Shown here: in pieces, positions 34,119-45,272 of the stretch | How the letters are laid out: the number at the start of each line of letters is the position of its first letter | Numbering within the stretch: position 1 is the first letter of the stretch | DNA from: Anaeramoeba ignava | Taxonomy: Eukaryota; Metamonada; Anaeramoebidae | Direction: 5' to 3' | Length of the DNA: 64,000 nt | Assembly: GCA_028826165.1 (NCBI GenBank) | Contig: JAPDFW010000093.1 | Location: forward strand, 1-64,000 | Position numbers and translations under genes: made by a program | The notes under the pieces: model-generated | Told to the model about the DNA's origin: nothing | The model's input: the letters and a program-made list of their open reading frames with translations, nothing else | The model's database searches: none

Positions 34119-34496
34119 TTTTTTTTATTATGAATTTTTTTGATTAATCCAAATCAAAAAAAAAAAATTTTTTTTTTCTATTTGTGATTTTATTTTTTTG
34201 TTCCACTTTTTTTTTTTATCAATTATTAAAAAGTAAAAAAGTTTTTTTTTTAATTTTAATTTTAATTTTAAAAAGAAAATTATTATTTAATTAATAAAGA
34301 AACCTTTTTATCTTTATTTCAATCTTATTTCTTTGAAAATCAAAATCAAATTCAAAATCAAATTCAAAATTTAAAATGAAATTTAAAATGAAATTTCTTT
34401 CTTTTTTTTTTTTTGGGAAATTTTGAATGTTGTTTGAATTTAAGAGAAAACAAAATGAAAAATAAAAAAAATATTTTTTTTGAGTGTGAGAATTAA
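34119..34496. other. Convergent intergenic spacer
   Basis: This lies between the stops of the unknown gene (+) and the Rab1/35-like gene (-). It is homopolymer-rich A/T sequence with a few TTTTAA units. Nothing gene-like is visible. Confidence 0.6.
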
Positions 34497-37400
34497 TTAG
34501 CAGCAAGATTTCTTATTCTTTTTTTTAGCAAAATTAACTGTAGGAGACTTTTTTTTTGTTGAAAAATTTCCATTTCTTTTTTTTTTAAATAAAAATTTTT
34601 TAATTATTAAAATAAATAAATATTTGTTTGTTTTTGATAAATTAAAAATAAATTTACGCAGCTAAAGTTTGTTCTGCAAGTAAATGAAATGCTTCTGAAA
34701 CATTATTTCCAGTTTTTGCACTAACTTCAAAAAAAGAACATTTAAAATGTTTTGCAAGTTTCTTTTTACAAAATAAATTTTTTAATTCAAGTTTTTTAAT
34801 TCAAATTTTTTAATTCAAATTTTTTAATTCAAATTTTTTAATTCAAATTTTTTAATTCAAATTTTTTAATTCAAATTTTTTAATTAATATACTTTTCCAG
34901 ATTCTTCTGTAACATCTCTTTGATTTTCAAGATCTGCTTTGTTTCCAACAAGTAAATTAACTACATTTTCTGGAGCATTTGTTTTAATTTCTTGAAACCA
35001 ATGTTTAACTTGAGAGAATGAATCTTTTTTAGTTATATCATAAACAATCATAATTCCATCAGCATTTCTATAATAAGTTCCTGTAATTGTTCTAAAACGT
35101 TCTTGACCTTTTATTGAATTTAATTTTGATTTTAATTTTGATTTAATTTCAATTTTAATTTAATTTTGATTTTAATTTTGAATTTAATATTGAATTTAAT
35201 TTTTAATTTAATTTTGAATTTAATTTTGAATTTAATTTTGAATTTAATATTGAATTTAATTTTGAATTTAATTTTTGAATTTAATTTTGAATTTAATTTT
35301 GAATTTAATTTTGAATTTAATTTTGAATTTAATTTTGAATTTAATATTGAATTTAATTTTTAATTTAATTTTTAATTTAATATTTAATTTTGATTATTTA
35401 ATTTAATTTTTAATTTAATATTGAATTTAATTTTGATTTTAATTTTTAATTTAATTTTTAATTTAATATTTAATTTAATTTTGAATTTAATATTGAATTT
35501 AATTTTTAATTTAATTTTTAATTGAATTTTGAATTTTATATTTAATTTAATTTTATTTTTAATTTAATTTTTAATTTAATTTTTAATTTAATATTGAATT
35601 TTATTTTGAATTTAATATTTAATTTTATTTTTAATTTAATATTGAATTTAATTTTTAATTTAATTTTGAATTTAATATTGAATTTTATATTGAATTTAAT
35701 TTTTAATTTAATTTTGAATTTATTTAATTTAATATTGAATTTAATTTTTAATTTAATTTTGAATTTAATTTTGAATTTAATTTTGAATTTAATATTGAAT
35801 TTAATTTTGAATTTAATTTTGAATTTAATTTTGAATTTAATTTTGAATTTAATTTTGAATTTAATTTTGAATTTAATTTTGAATTTAATTTTGAATTTAA
35901 TTTTTAATTTCAATTTTTAATTGAATTTTTGAATTTAATTTTTAATTTAATATTTAATTTAATTTTTAATTTAATTTTGAATTTAATTTTTAATTTAAAT
36001 TTGAATTTAATTTTGAATTTAATTTTAATTTAATTTTGAATTTTAATTTAATTTAATTTTGAATTTAATTTTGAATTTAATATTGAATTTAATTTTGAAT
36101 TTTTAATTTTAATTGAATTTAATTTTGAATTTAATTTTGAATTTAATTTTGAATTTTTATTTTGAATTTAATATTGAATTTAATTTTTGGAATTTAATTT
36201 TTGAATTTAATTTTTAATTTAATTTTGAATTTAATTTTGAATTTTATATTGAATTTAATTTTGAAATTTTATATTGAATTTAATTTTTAATTTAATTTTT
36301 AATTTAATTTTGAATGTTGAAATTTATTTGTTGGAATTTAATATTGAATTTAATTTTTAATTTAATATTGAATTTAATTTTTAATTTAATATTGAATTTA
36401 ATTTTTAATTTAATATTGAATTTAATTTTTAATTTAATATTTAATTTAATTTTGAATTTAATATTTAATTTAATATTTAATTTAATTTTGAATTTAATAT
36501 TGAATTTAATATTTAATTTAATTTTGAATTTAATTTTTAATTTAATATTGAATTTAATATTGAATTTAATTTTGAATTTAATATTGAATTTAATTTTGAA
36601 TTTAATTTTGAATTTAATATTGAATTTAATTTTGAATTTAATTTTGAATTTAATTTTGAATTTAATATTTAATTTTATTTTTAATTTAATATTGAATTTA
36701 ATTTTTAATTTAATTTTGAATTTAATATTGAATTTTATATTGAATTTAATATTGAATTTAATATTGAATTTAATTTTGAATTTAATTTTGAATTTAATAT
36801 TGAATTTAATTTTGAATTTAATTTTTAATTTAATTTTGAATTTAATATTGAATTTAATTTTTAATTTAATATTGAATTTAATTTTTAATTTAATATTGAA
36901 TTTAATTTTGAATTGAATTTTGAATTGAATTTTGAATTGAATTTTGAATTTAATTTTGAATTTAATTTTGAATTTATTTGTTGGAATTTAATTTTGAATG
37001 TTGAAATTTATTTGTTGGAATTTAATTTTGAATGTTGAAATTTATTTGTTGGAATTTATTTGTTGGAATTTAATTTTGATTGTTAATTTGAATTATTAAA
37101 ATGAATTATTGAAAAACGTAAAATTAAAAATATTTAAAACACTCTTACCAGCAGTATCCCACTAAATTTAAAAATTATAAAAAGAATTCAATTAATGATT
37201 CAAAAATGGTATTTATTAATTAAAATTAAAATTAAAATTTAAAATTAAAATTTAAGTTAAAATTTGTTTCTTTTTTTTAAAAATAAAAAAATTTTTTTAT
37301 TTTAAAAATAAATAAAAAACAACTTACAATTTGAAGTTTAACTTCTTCATCATTAATTTTTAAAGTTGCAAAACGAAAATCAACACCAATTGTTGTACCC

Positions 37401-37510
37401 ATCTCTTCTGTAAATTGATTATCACAATAACGAAGTAAAATTGAACTTTTTCCAACAAGTGAATTACCAATAATTAAAATTTTTAAAGTTTTTTCTTCAT
37501 CTTCAGCCAT
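34497..37510 (-). CDS. Rab-family small GTPase, Rab1/Rab35-like
   Basis: Exons 37328-37510, 37149-37161 (13 nt), 34893-35107, 34658-34761 and 34497-34575 join in frame to 197 residues. Motifs: GNSLVGKSS (P-loop), TTIGVDFRFATLKI (switch I with Thr), KLQIWDTAGQERFRTIT (split across exons 1-3), VGNKADLE and VSAKTGNNV, ending KKSCC for double geranylgeranylation. The IGVDF and GQERFRTIT blocks place it near Rab1/Rab8/Rab35, which control exocytic or recycling transport; subfamily is not resolved. The second exon encodes only TGGGATACTGCTG (WDTA plus one base of Gly), the catalytic DTAG motif. The intron after it is 2,041 bp of repeats. Confidence 0.9.
35108..37148 (-). repeat. 2.0-kb intron of GAATTTAATTTT repeats (Rab1/35-like gene)
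   Basis: The array is a 12-nt family with GAATTTAATTTT, GAATTTAATATT and TTAATTTAATTT variants. A few TTGTTGGAATTT units at 36317-37075 sit near the donor end (the right side on the plus strand). Two plus-strand frames stay open for 100-200 codons as Ile-Leu-Asn-Leu repeats; these are artefacts of the repeat. Donor GTAAGA, acceptor AAAAG. Confidence 0.9.
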
Positions 37511-37899
37511 TTTTTATTAAAAAAAAAACAATTAAAAATAACAAAAAAAAAGAAAAAAGGGAATTAAAAAAATGAAAAAAAATTTTTCAATTTAATTTTT
37601 TAATTTAATTTTGAATTTAATTTTGAATTTAATATTTAATTTAATTTTTAATTTAATATTGAATTTAATATTGAATTTAATTTTGAATTTAATTTTGAAT
37701 TTAATATTTAATTTAATATTGAATTTAATTTTGAATTTAATTTTGAATTTTATTTTGAATTTTGAATTTAATTTAATTTTGAATTTAATTTTGAATTTAA
37801 TATTGAATTTTATTTTGAATTTTATTCCACTTTTTTTTTGTTAAGTTAAAAAATTATTTTCTTTTCTTTTTTTTTTAAAAAAAATTCACAAATAAAATC
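37511..37899. other. Intergenic spacer with GAATTTAATTTT repeats
   Basis: The spacer runs from the Rab1/35-like start to the SAC9-like stop, both on the minus strand. 37590-37820 is the same 12-nt repeat family as the Rab intron. The rest is homopolymer sequence, presumably holding the Rab promoter. No gene is visible. Confidence 0.6.
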
Positions 37900-40800
37900 T
37901 TAAAAAAATTTAAAATGACCAGCAGAAATAATTTTTCCACCATAAGAAGATAAGAAATTAACTGTAATAATTTTCCCACGGATTGGGTTCTGAAAATAAA
38001 AATGCAAATGAGTACCATTTTGACACTTAGGAATAACAAATTTACCAATCATCAATTGAGCAACAAATTCACCCTTTTTATTCGTGGAAACCATAGTCAT
38101 AATTATATTCTTTGGCTGAGAACAAAACCCCTCTGATCCATGAGAAACAATATACACAAATCCAGACACAATTTCATTGTTAATTGTAAGCTTTAATACA
38201 TGTGTCTCAGTTTCATATATAGATGAAGATGGAATAATGTAATTTTGATGAAGTTTGAAATTTTTTGTATTCAATTTTTCATTTAAATTGACTGGTTTAC
38301 TGATTGTTTCTGTTATAGGTAATCTCTGTTTTTCAAAATCAGGAATTCCATGAATAACAATTCGACCCAAATGAATTCTGGGTAATGAAAATTTGCGTTT
38401 TGGAAAAAGAATATCAGAATTTTTTGAATTTTGGTTTTGATTTTGATTTTGATTTTCATTTTGATTTTGATTTTGATTTTGATTTTGATTTTGATTTTGA
38501 TTTTGATTTTATATTTTGATTTATATTTTGATTTTGATTTTGATTTTGATTTTCATTTTGAATTTCATTTTGAATTTCATTTTCATTTTGATTTTGATTT
38601 TGATTTTGATTTTGATTTTGATTTTGATTTTGATTTTCATTTTCAATTTGATTTTGATTTGGAATTGTAATTATTAAAGATAAAATTTGGCAAGTTTTAA
38701 TTTCTGATAATTTAAATTTTAAAACAGAAAAGGGTGAAATTCCAATATTATTTTTCTCATCTAACCGAATAAGATTTTTGCGAAGATCCCATTCACCAAT
38801 TGGCTCTATTGTTTGTGGATATTTTGTTCCACCTTGAATTTCAATAATTGGGGCATCCTTTTGAGAATAACCAATTGAATCAACAAAAAGTGAAATTTCA
38901 TGAATTTCTGCTTGACAACTTAAAGAGATCATAATTTCCACACTTTGAACTCCTTTTGGCGCAAACCAAAATCGCTGATTGATTAACCGAGAGCTCAGAA
39001 GTACTGATTCTACAGGCACAGAGTTGAAATCTGTTGGTACTTTCCTTAGAATTCCTGCAAAAGGAAGTCGAGAAACTTCAACTAAATTTTCCGTTTTTAT
39101 TTTTTCTTCGTTTTTTATGTTTTCGTTATTGCTTTCTATTGTATCTCCCTTTATTTCTTGTTTATCTTGTTTCTGGTCTTTTCCTTTTGAAAGGTTTTCT
39201 ATCCATTGTATTTTTTCTAAGAAGTAGATTTGTGATAAAATTGGAATCAAAGAGTGTTTTGTTTGAGGTTCATTTTCTTCAATTTCTTTTTCTTGTGAGT
39301 TTAATTCGTTTATTGCATCAATTTTATTTTGTTGTTTTATGATCTTTTCTCCACATTTCTTGCAAACAGAAGAGGGTTCTGTCCACATATATTCAATAAT
39401 CTAAATGAAAAAAATTTTTGACAGTTTTTTTTTCGAAATTTTTTTTTTAGGAATTTAAATTTAAATTTAAATTTAATTAATTGAATGAATAATAAACTTA
39501 TTAGAAATTATTTTCATCTGTAGATATGAAACGGCACGAACTTCTACATTTTTGTACCATGCCGTTCAAAGTATCTACAGATAATAAAATACCTTCATTT
39601 TTGATGGATGCATGCAAGAAGAACAAAATTTTTTAAAGCAATAAAAACATTGATGTTTTTTTAGCCTTAACGAAGCACCACATTCTGGATTTGAGCAAGT
39701 ATTTGTGGAGTATTTCTTGCTCTTCATAATTTGCTTGATGATTTTTTCCTCTCGCTTAAAGATGAAGCGTTCTGGGTTATAATCATGAAGTTCCTTTTTG
39801 AGTTTTTGGAAAGTGTAATCTCTCTCTGCAGCAGTCAATCCCAATTTGAGTCTTTTTGCTTCTAGCTTGAGCGTGTCAATGAGTTCGATTGTTCTTTTTT
39901 GTGATTGAACAGTAGTCAGAATTTTCTTCACATATTTTTCATAGCGTTTAGTCATGATCACAATTTCATTCTCTTCATTATCCGCATTAATTGGAGGTGT
40001 TTGTGGCAGCGTTAGTAGATTCTCTCTTGAGCTTTCAACAGGCGTGTTCTCATCATTTCTGTTTGTTTCATCATCACCATCAAATTCCTTGTTTTCGTTA
40101 AACTGTTCGTGATCCGATTTGCTGATGTTTGATTTACTTTCGATTTTTTGTGTGTGATCCGATTTTTTTGGATCGGATTTTTTGGATGAACTTTTAGATA
40201 ATCTGTCAATATAATCATCCACAATAGTCAACGGACGAAGCAGAAGAATATAATTTTGGAATTCATGCTTGAGTTGTTTTTGAGCAATTCTGAAGAAGGG
40301 GTTGAGTCTCAGATTTGTTTCTTCGTGCTCGATGCGCTTGTCAATTCCTGTTGTAAATAAAGTTTGAGCTGGAATTTCCATAACAGATTCATTCAAAAAG
40401 GTTTGTTGAGGAGAATGTGTTTTGGGGTCTTTTAATTTGCGAGTTAAAACTTGTTTATTTTGCAAATTTTTCAAAGGTGTGATCTGCGAAATTGATCGTA
40501 ATTGAAGTGGAATAACGGATTGGGGGATAATTTTGTTTTCTTCATTAAAATGAATAAGAGTTCCTAAAATATCTATTTTCCCGAATGCAATTTGTTTTTT
40601 AAGTAAGTCAGAAGGAAGGAAATTATAAATGGAAATCAAAACAAAACGAGCTGGAGTTTCATCAATTTCTATATTGCTTTCAAAATTGTAAGTTTCCTGG
40701 AAGTTTTGTTGCATTCGAGCTATTTCCGAACGTGTGAAACGATAGTAAAGTTGTGTTCCATTCGGACATGCTGGTATTTGGAGATTGTGAAATAGTATTC

Positions 40801-43800
40801 TCATGTTATCGATGTAATCTCCAACAAAAACATCAACAACTAAAGGAATTGGTTGATGTTTTCCTCCTGTTTGTGTTGTGAAACATATTTCTTTAACTTT
40901 ACATGGCTGGCGAAGACAGAGATATATCTTAAATTTTTTGGATAATAATTAAATTAAATAAATTTTTTGGATAATTATTAGAATAATTATTAGAATAATT
41001 AAATAATTAGAATAATTAGAATAATTATTAAAATTAAATAATTAAATAATTAAATAAATTTTTTGAATAATTAAATAATTAAATAAATTTTTTGGATAAT
41101 TTTTTGGATAATTATTAAAATAAATTTTTGAATAATTATTAGAATAATTATTAAAATTAAATAATTAAATAATTATTAGAATAATTAAATAATTTGAATA
41201 ATTAAATAAATTTTTAAATAAATTTTTTGGATAATTTTTGAATAATCTTTAAAATTGATTAAAATCTTTAAAATTGAATAAATCTCTAAAATTATTAAAA
41301 TAATTGAATAAATTCTTGTTAATAGATTCCAAATACTTGAATCACAGGCTGCTTTAAAGAACTAATCCAACAAACATTTGGATCATTGAAAATTCTTTCA
41401 GGATATTCATATTCTTTATTTTCTGGAAGAATCTCTTCATAGCTAACATCTTTAAAACACCAAGAAGGAAATGAACTCACAAGAGATAAATTATGATGAG
41501 GATCCTCTTCAATAACCTTCTTCTGTTGAATTCCTAAAAACACTTCAATTTGCATTTGACGACCTTTATCTTCACTTTTTTTTGAATATCTTTTTCTTAT
41601 CAATTTCGAAATAGCACTTGTTTTGTTTCCTGTATACTTCATTAAAACTTGGTTCTTTTTTGGAACCTTATTTGAATAAATAAATGAATGAGCTTCATTA
41701 CTAAGAGAAAACATAATCCCAAGATTATGCAAAATTTCTGGATCTAATAATTCCAAAATTTCTTGAAATGAAAATTCAAATCCTCTCCAACTTTCAGATA
41801 TTTTATCCATAATATTTTGAGGGAAAACTTGAACAATTCGAAGCATTTCAACAACAATTTGGATTGAAGAAAAAAACCCAGCAAGATTTGTGATTTCAAG
41901 TGAATCAAAACAACTGAAAAACATGATTCCTTTCTGTCTTGAAAGAGATTCAAACAACGCCCAGTGACCATCTGGACATACAACTGGACCCAATGAAAAA
42001 GTCTCGAAAACTAAATCCATTGGTTGATTTAATTGTGAAGTAAATTCTTCTGTTAATTCTTCAAGGCGAATCACACCATGATTCAATCCATGCTTGATAA
42101 TATCATGTTTAATAAAAGCCCAAAAATCAACAATACATTGATTTTGAGAAATAAATCTATCTTTCCAATCAAAATTAACAAAAGAAAGACTAACATCAAG
42201 TAATTTTTCAACATGAGCATGAGAATGCTCAAAATCTTCCATAATTTCAATTTCCTTATTTCCTTGTGCTTGTTTCATTAAACTTAGGCACGAAATGTTG
42301 TCTGTATTGTGCCGTTGAGAAATTCGAGAATAAAATTTGTCAGAAAAGCTCCATCGATTAAGGTTGTTTTCTTGATCTTGTTCTCCATTTGTTTCTGTTC
42401 TTGGAGCATTACAATAAATTGGTGCTGTTCCTCGAATCCAAATAAAAGAAAACCATTTTATTATGTTCTTATTTTTATCCATGGATATAAATTCATTTTC
42501 AATTTCATTTGCCGAACCTTTTTATTTGTTTAAATTTCATTTTAAATTTAAATAATCAATATAAATATCTTTCAGTTTTGAATTTTAAATTTTGAATAAT
42601 AATAAATATCTTTCAATTTTGAATAATAATAAATATCTTTCAATTTTGAATAATAATCAATATCTTTCAATTTTTGAATTTTGAATTTTGAGTAATAATA
42701 ATAATAAATATCTTTCAATTTTGAATTTAAATCTTTAAATTTTGAATAATAATAAATATCTTTCAATTTTGAATAATAATCAATATCTTTCAATTTTGAA
42801 TTTTAATTTTGAATAATAATAATAATAATAATAAATATCTTTCAATCCATTTTAATTTTGAGTAATAATAAATATCTTTCAATTTTGAATTTAAATTTTG
42901 AATAATAATAATAAATATCTTTCAATTTTGAATAATAATAATAATAAATATCTTTCAATCCATTTTAATTTTAAATAATAATAAATATAAATATCTTTCA
43001 ATCCATTTTAATTTTGAGTAATAATGAATATCTTTCAATCCATTTTAATTTTGAATAATAATGAATATCTTTCAATTTTGAATTTAAATTTTGAATAATA
43101 ATGAATATAAATATCTTTCAATTCTTCATTTAAATTTTGAATAATAATAATATCTTTCAATTTTGAATTTTAATTTTGAATAATAATAAATATCTTTCAA
43201 TTCTTTCAATTCTTCATTTTAATTTTGAATTTTAAATTATTACTAACCTCCTTTATCATTTAAACCTTTAGAATATGACATAATTGCTGGATTTAATGTA
43301 CATTTTCTTGTTAGAAGAATCATTTTGGTTTCTTGATTTTGACTTAATTTTAATTTTTGAATTTAATTTTTGAATTTAATTTTAATTTTGATTTTTGAAT
43401 TTAATTTTTGATTTAGATTTTGGATTTGAATTTAATTTTTAATTTTAATTTTAATTTTGATTTAAATTTTTATTTTGATTATTTTGATTTTGATTATTTT
43501 GATTTTGATTATTTTGATTTTAATTATTTTGATTTTGATTTTGATTATTTAGATTTATATTTAGATTTATATTAATATTTATATTTAGATTTAGATTTTG
43601 ATTTTGAATTTAATTTTGATTTTGATTTTTGATTTTGATTTTGATTTTGATTTTGATTTTGATTTTGATTATTTTGATTTTGATTTTGATTTTGATTTTG
43701 AATTTGATTTTGATTTTGATTTTGATTTTGATTTTGATTTTGATTTTGATTTTGATTTTGATTTTGATTTTGATTTTAATTTTGATTTTGATTTTGATTT

Positions 43801-45037
43801 TGATTTTGATTTTGATTTTGATTTTGATTTTGATTTTGATTTTAATTTAATTTAAATTTTGATTTTGATTTTGATTTTGATTTTGATTTTGATTTTGATT
43901 TTGATTTTGATTTTGATTTTGATTTTTGACTTAATTTTGATTTTGATTTTGATTTACTCATTTTTTATAATAGCTTCAGATACAACTCCTTGAATTAAAA
44001 CAATACACCAATTTTTTAATCCAACTGAATCAAATGGTTCCATAATATGTTTATTATAACAGAAATTAGGATTGAAACTAAGAAATATTTTAATAATAAA
44101 ATAAATCAATTTTTAAATTGAGTAGATTGATTAATTTTAATTAAAAAAAAGTAAATAAAAAACTACTTAGAAACTGAATATTTAGATGGAAAAGGTCGAG
44201 TAAGATCCATTGATTCACAATAATAATGAAGACCATCAATTGGATATTCAGATAAAATATTTGATAAATCTTTTTTCATTCTTTTAAAAATTTTAATTTT
44301 AATTTTGATTTTATAAATGAATTTAAATTTTAAATTGAATTTGATTTTGATTCGAATTTTTGTTTTAATTTTAATTTTATAATTTTAATTTTGATTTTAA
44401 ATTGAATTTTATTTACTGAACTCCTTCTTGAAAATATCTTAAAGGTATTTTTATACATGCACTTTTTGTAATTGTATAAATAATATGACCTCCATAAAAA
44501 TTTATAGGAGAAGTCTATTAAAAAATAAATTCAAAAATCAAAAAAGAAAAAAAATTAATTTTCAATTTTCAATTTTCAAATCAATTTGTTTTTGAATAAT
44601 TTTGTTTTTTTTTCTTCACTTTAATAGCCAAAATTATCAAAGAAAAACCTTCAACAATATGATATCCAATTAAAGCTTGAGCTTTTGTTGTAGTTTGAAC
44701 TTCAACTTTTAAATGATTCACTAAATAATTAACAGCACTTTCTTCACTTTGAAAAAGATCAACTCCTTGACGAGCTGAATAATGAAGACTCCCAACTATA
44801 GGATCAATTGATATTATTTGTGTATCTTTTCTTGTTGATAAAGATGATATTATAAACTATTCATAAATATTGTTTTCATTTTGGTTCAAAATTAATAAAA
44901 ATTTTTTCTAATTCTTTTTTTTTTTATTCTTTTTTTTTATTCTTTTTTTTTTATACGTATTGATTTGCTTTTGATTGAATTATTAAATGTGAAGTTTTTC
45001 TTTGTGTTTCCCAAAAAATTGATTTTGGTTTTGACAT
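37900..45037 (-). CDS. SAC9-like protein (SAC-domain phosphoinositide phosphatase family, likely inactive)
   Basis: Nine exons: 44957-45037, 44620-44856, 44417-44514, 44167-44280, 43958-44077, 43248-43342, 41337-42517, 39593-40927 and 37900-39400. The N-terminus follows plant SAC9 closely: ISSLSTRKDTQIISIDPIVG, then CESMDLTRPFPS, FDSVGLKNW and FSFIWIRGTAPIYC. The active-site block reads FFSCFDSLEITNLAGFF. The Cys of CX5R is present but the Arg is Ile, so phosphatase activity is doubtful. After it comes PACPNGTQLYYRF, a SAC9-type region, then a Cys-rich segment across exons 8-9 (CSNPECG, CFYCFKKFCSSC, CKKC) that may bind zinc. A NQ-rich tract and a final beta-rich region follow. Plant SAC9 controls PI(4,5)P2 and endocytosis. 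One extra A near 38505-38515 breaks the frame in the NQ tract. Confidence 0.82.
39516..39582. other. 67-nt foldback hairpin inside SAC9-like intron 8
   Basis: The arms ATCTGTAGATA (39516-39526) and TATCTACAGAT (39572-39582) are perfect 11-bp complements. Inside them AACGGCA (39529-39535) pairs with TGCCGTT (39560-39566), and TACA/TGTA can close the loop. The element begins 9 nt inside the GTATTT donor on the gene's sense strand, in an intron of only 192 bp. Its GC content is far above that of other introns here. Confidence 0.7.
42518..43247 (-). repeat. SAC9-like intron 6: AATATCTTTCAATTTTGAATAAT repeats
   Basis: This 730-bp intron holds a more complex repeat of 22-40 nt. It combines AATATCTTTCAATTTTGAA with variable (AATAAT)n and, in the 42840-43030 part, TTTCAATCCATTTTAATTTTGA. 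Unlike the hexamer introns it contains AG (sense GAAAGATATT) in every unit. Confidence 0.8.
43343..43957 (-). repeat. SAC9-like intron 5: TTTTGA hexamer array
   Basis: The intron is (TTTTGA)n on the plus strand, nearly perfect at 43640-43920, with TTATTTTGA units at 43485-43545. In sense it is (TCAAAA)n. A copy of the acceptor context (AATTAAGTCAAAA) also occurs near 43930, just inside the donor end, and could be a cryptic acceptor. Confidence 0.85.
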
Positions 45038-45272
45038 TTTTTTTATTATTATAAAAAAAAGAGAATTAAAAAAATGAAAAAAAATGAAAAAAAAAAAATT
45101 CTCAAATTTATTCTCAAATTTATTTTTGTTTAAAATTAAAATTATTCCAAAAAATTTATTCCATTATTTTTTTTTTATTGATTTTTTTTTCTAAAACAAA
45201 AATTCAAAAAGAAAATTAAAGGGAAATTTATTAGAAATTGAAAAATGAAAAATGAATTAATTAATTGATTAA

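Noticed and set aside
35166-36916. Long Ile-Leu-Asn-Leu frames of 65-200 codons
   Set aside because: The stretch is an intron of the Rab1/35-like gene; the frame is open only because GAATTTAATTTT lacks stops in one frame.
42540-43240. Regularly spaced repeat resembling a CRISPR array
   Set aside because: The unit is low-complexity, spacing is irregular, no unique spacers are present and it sits in a eukaryotic intron.
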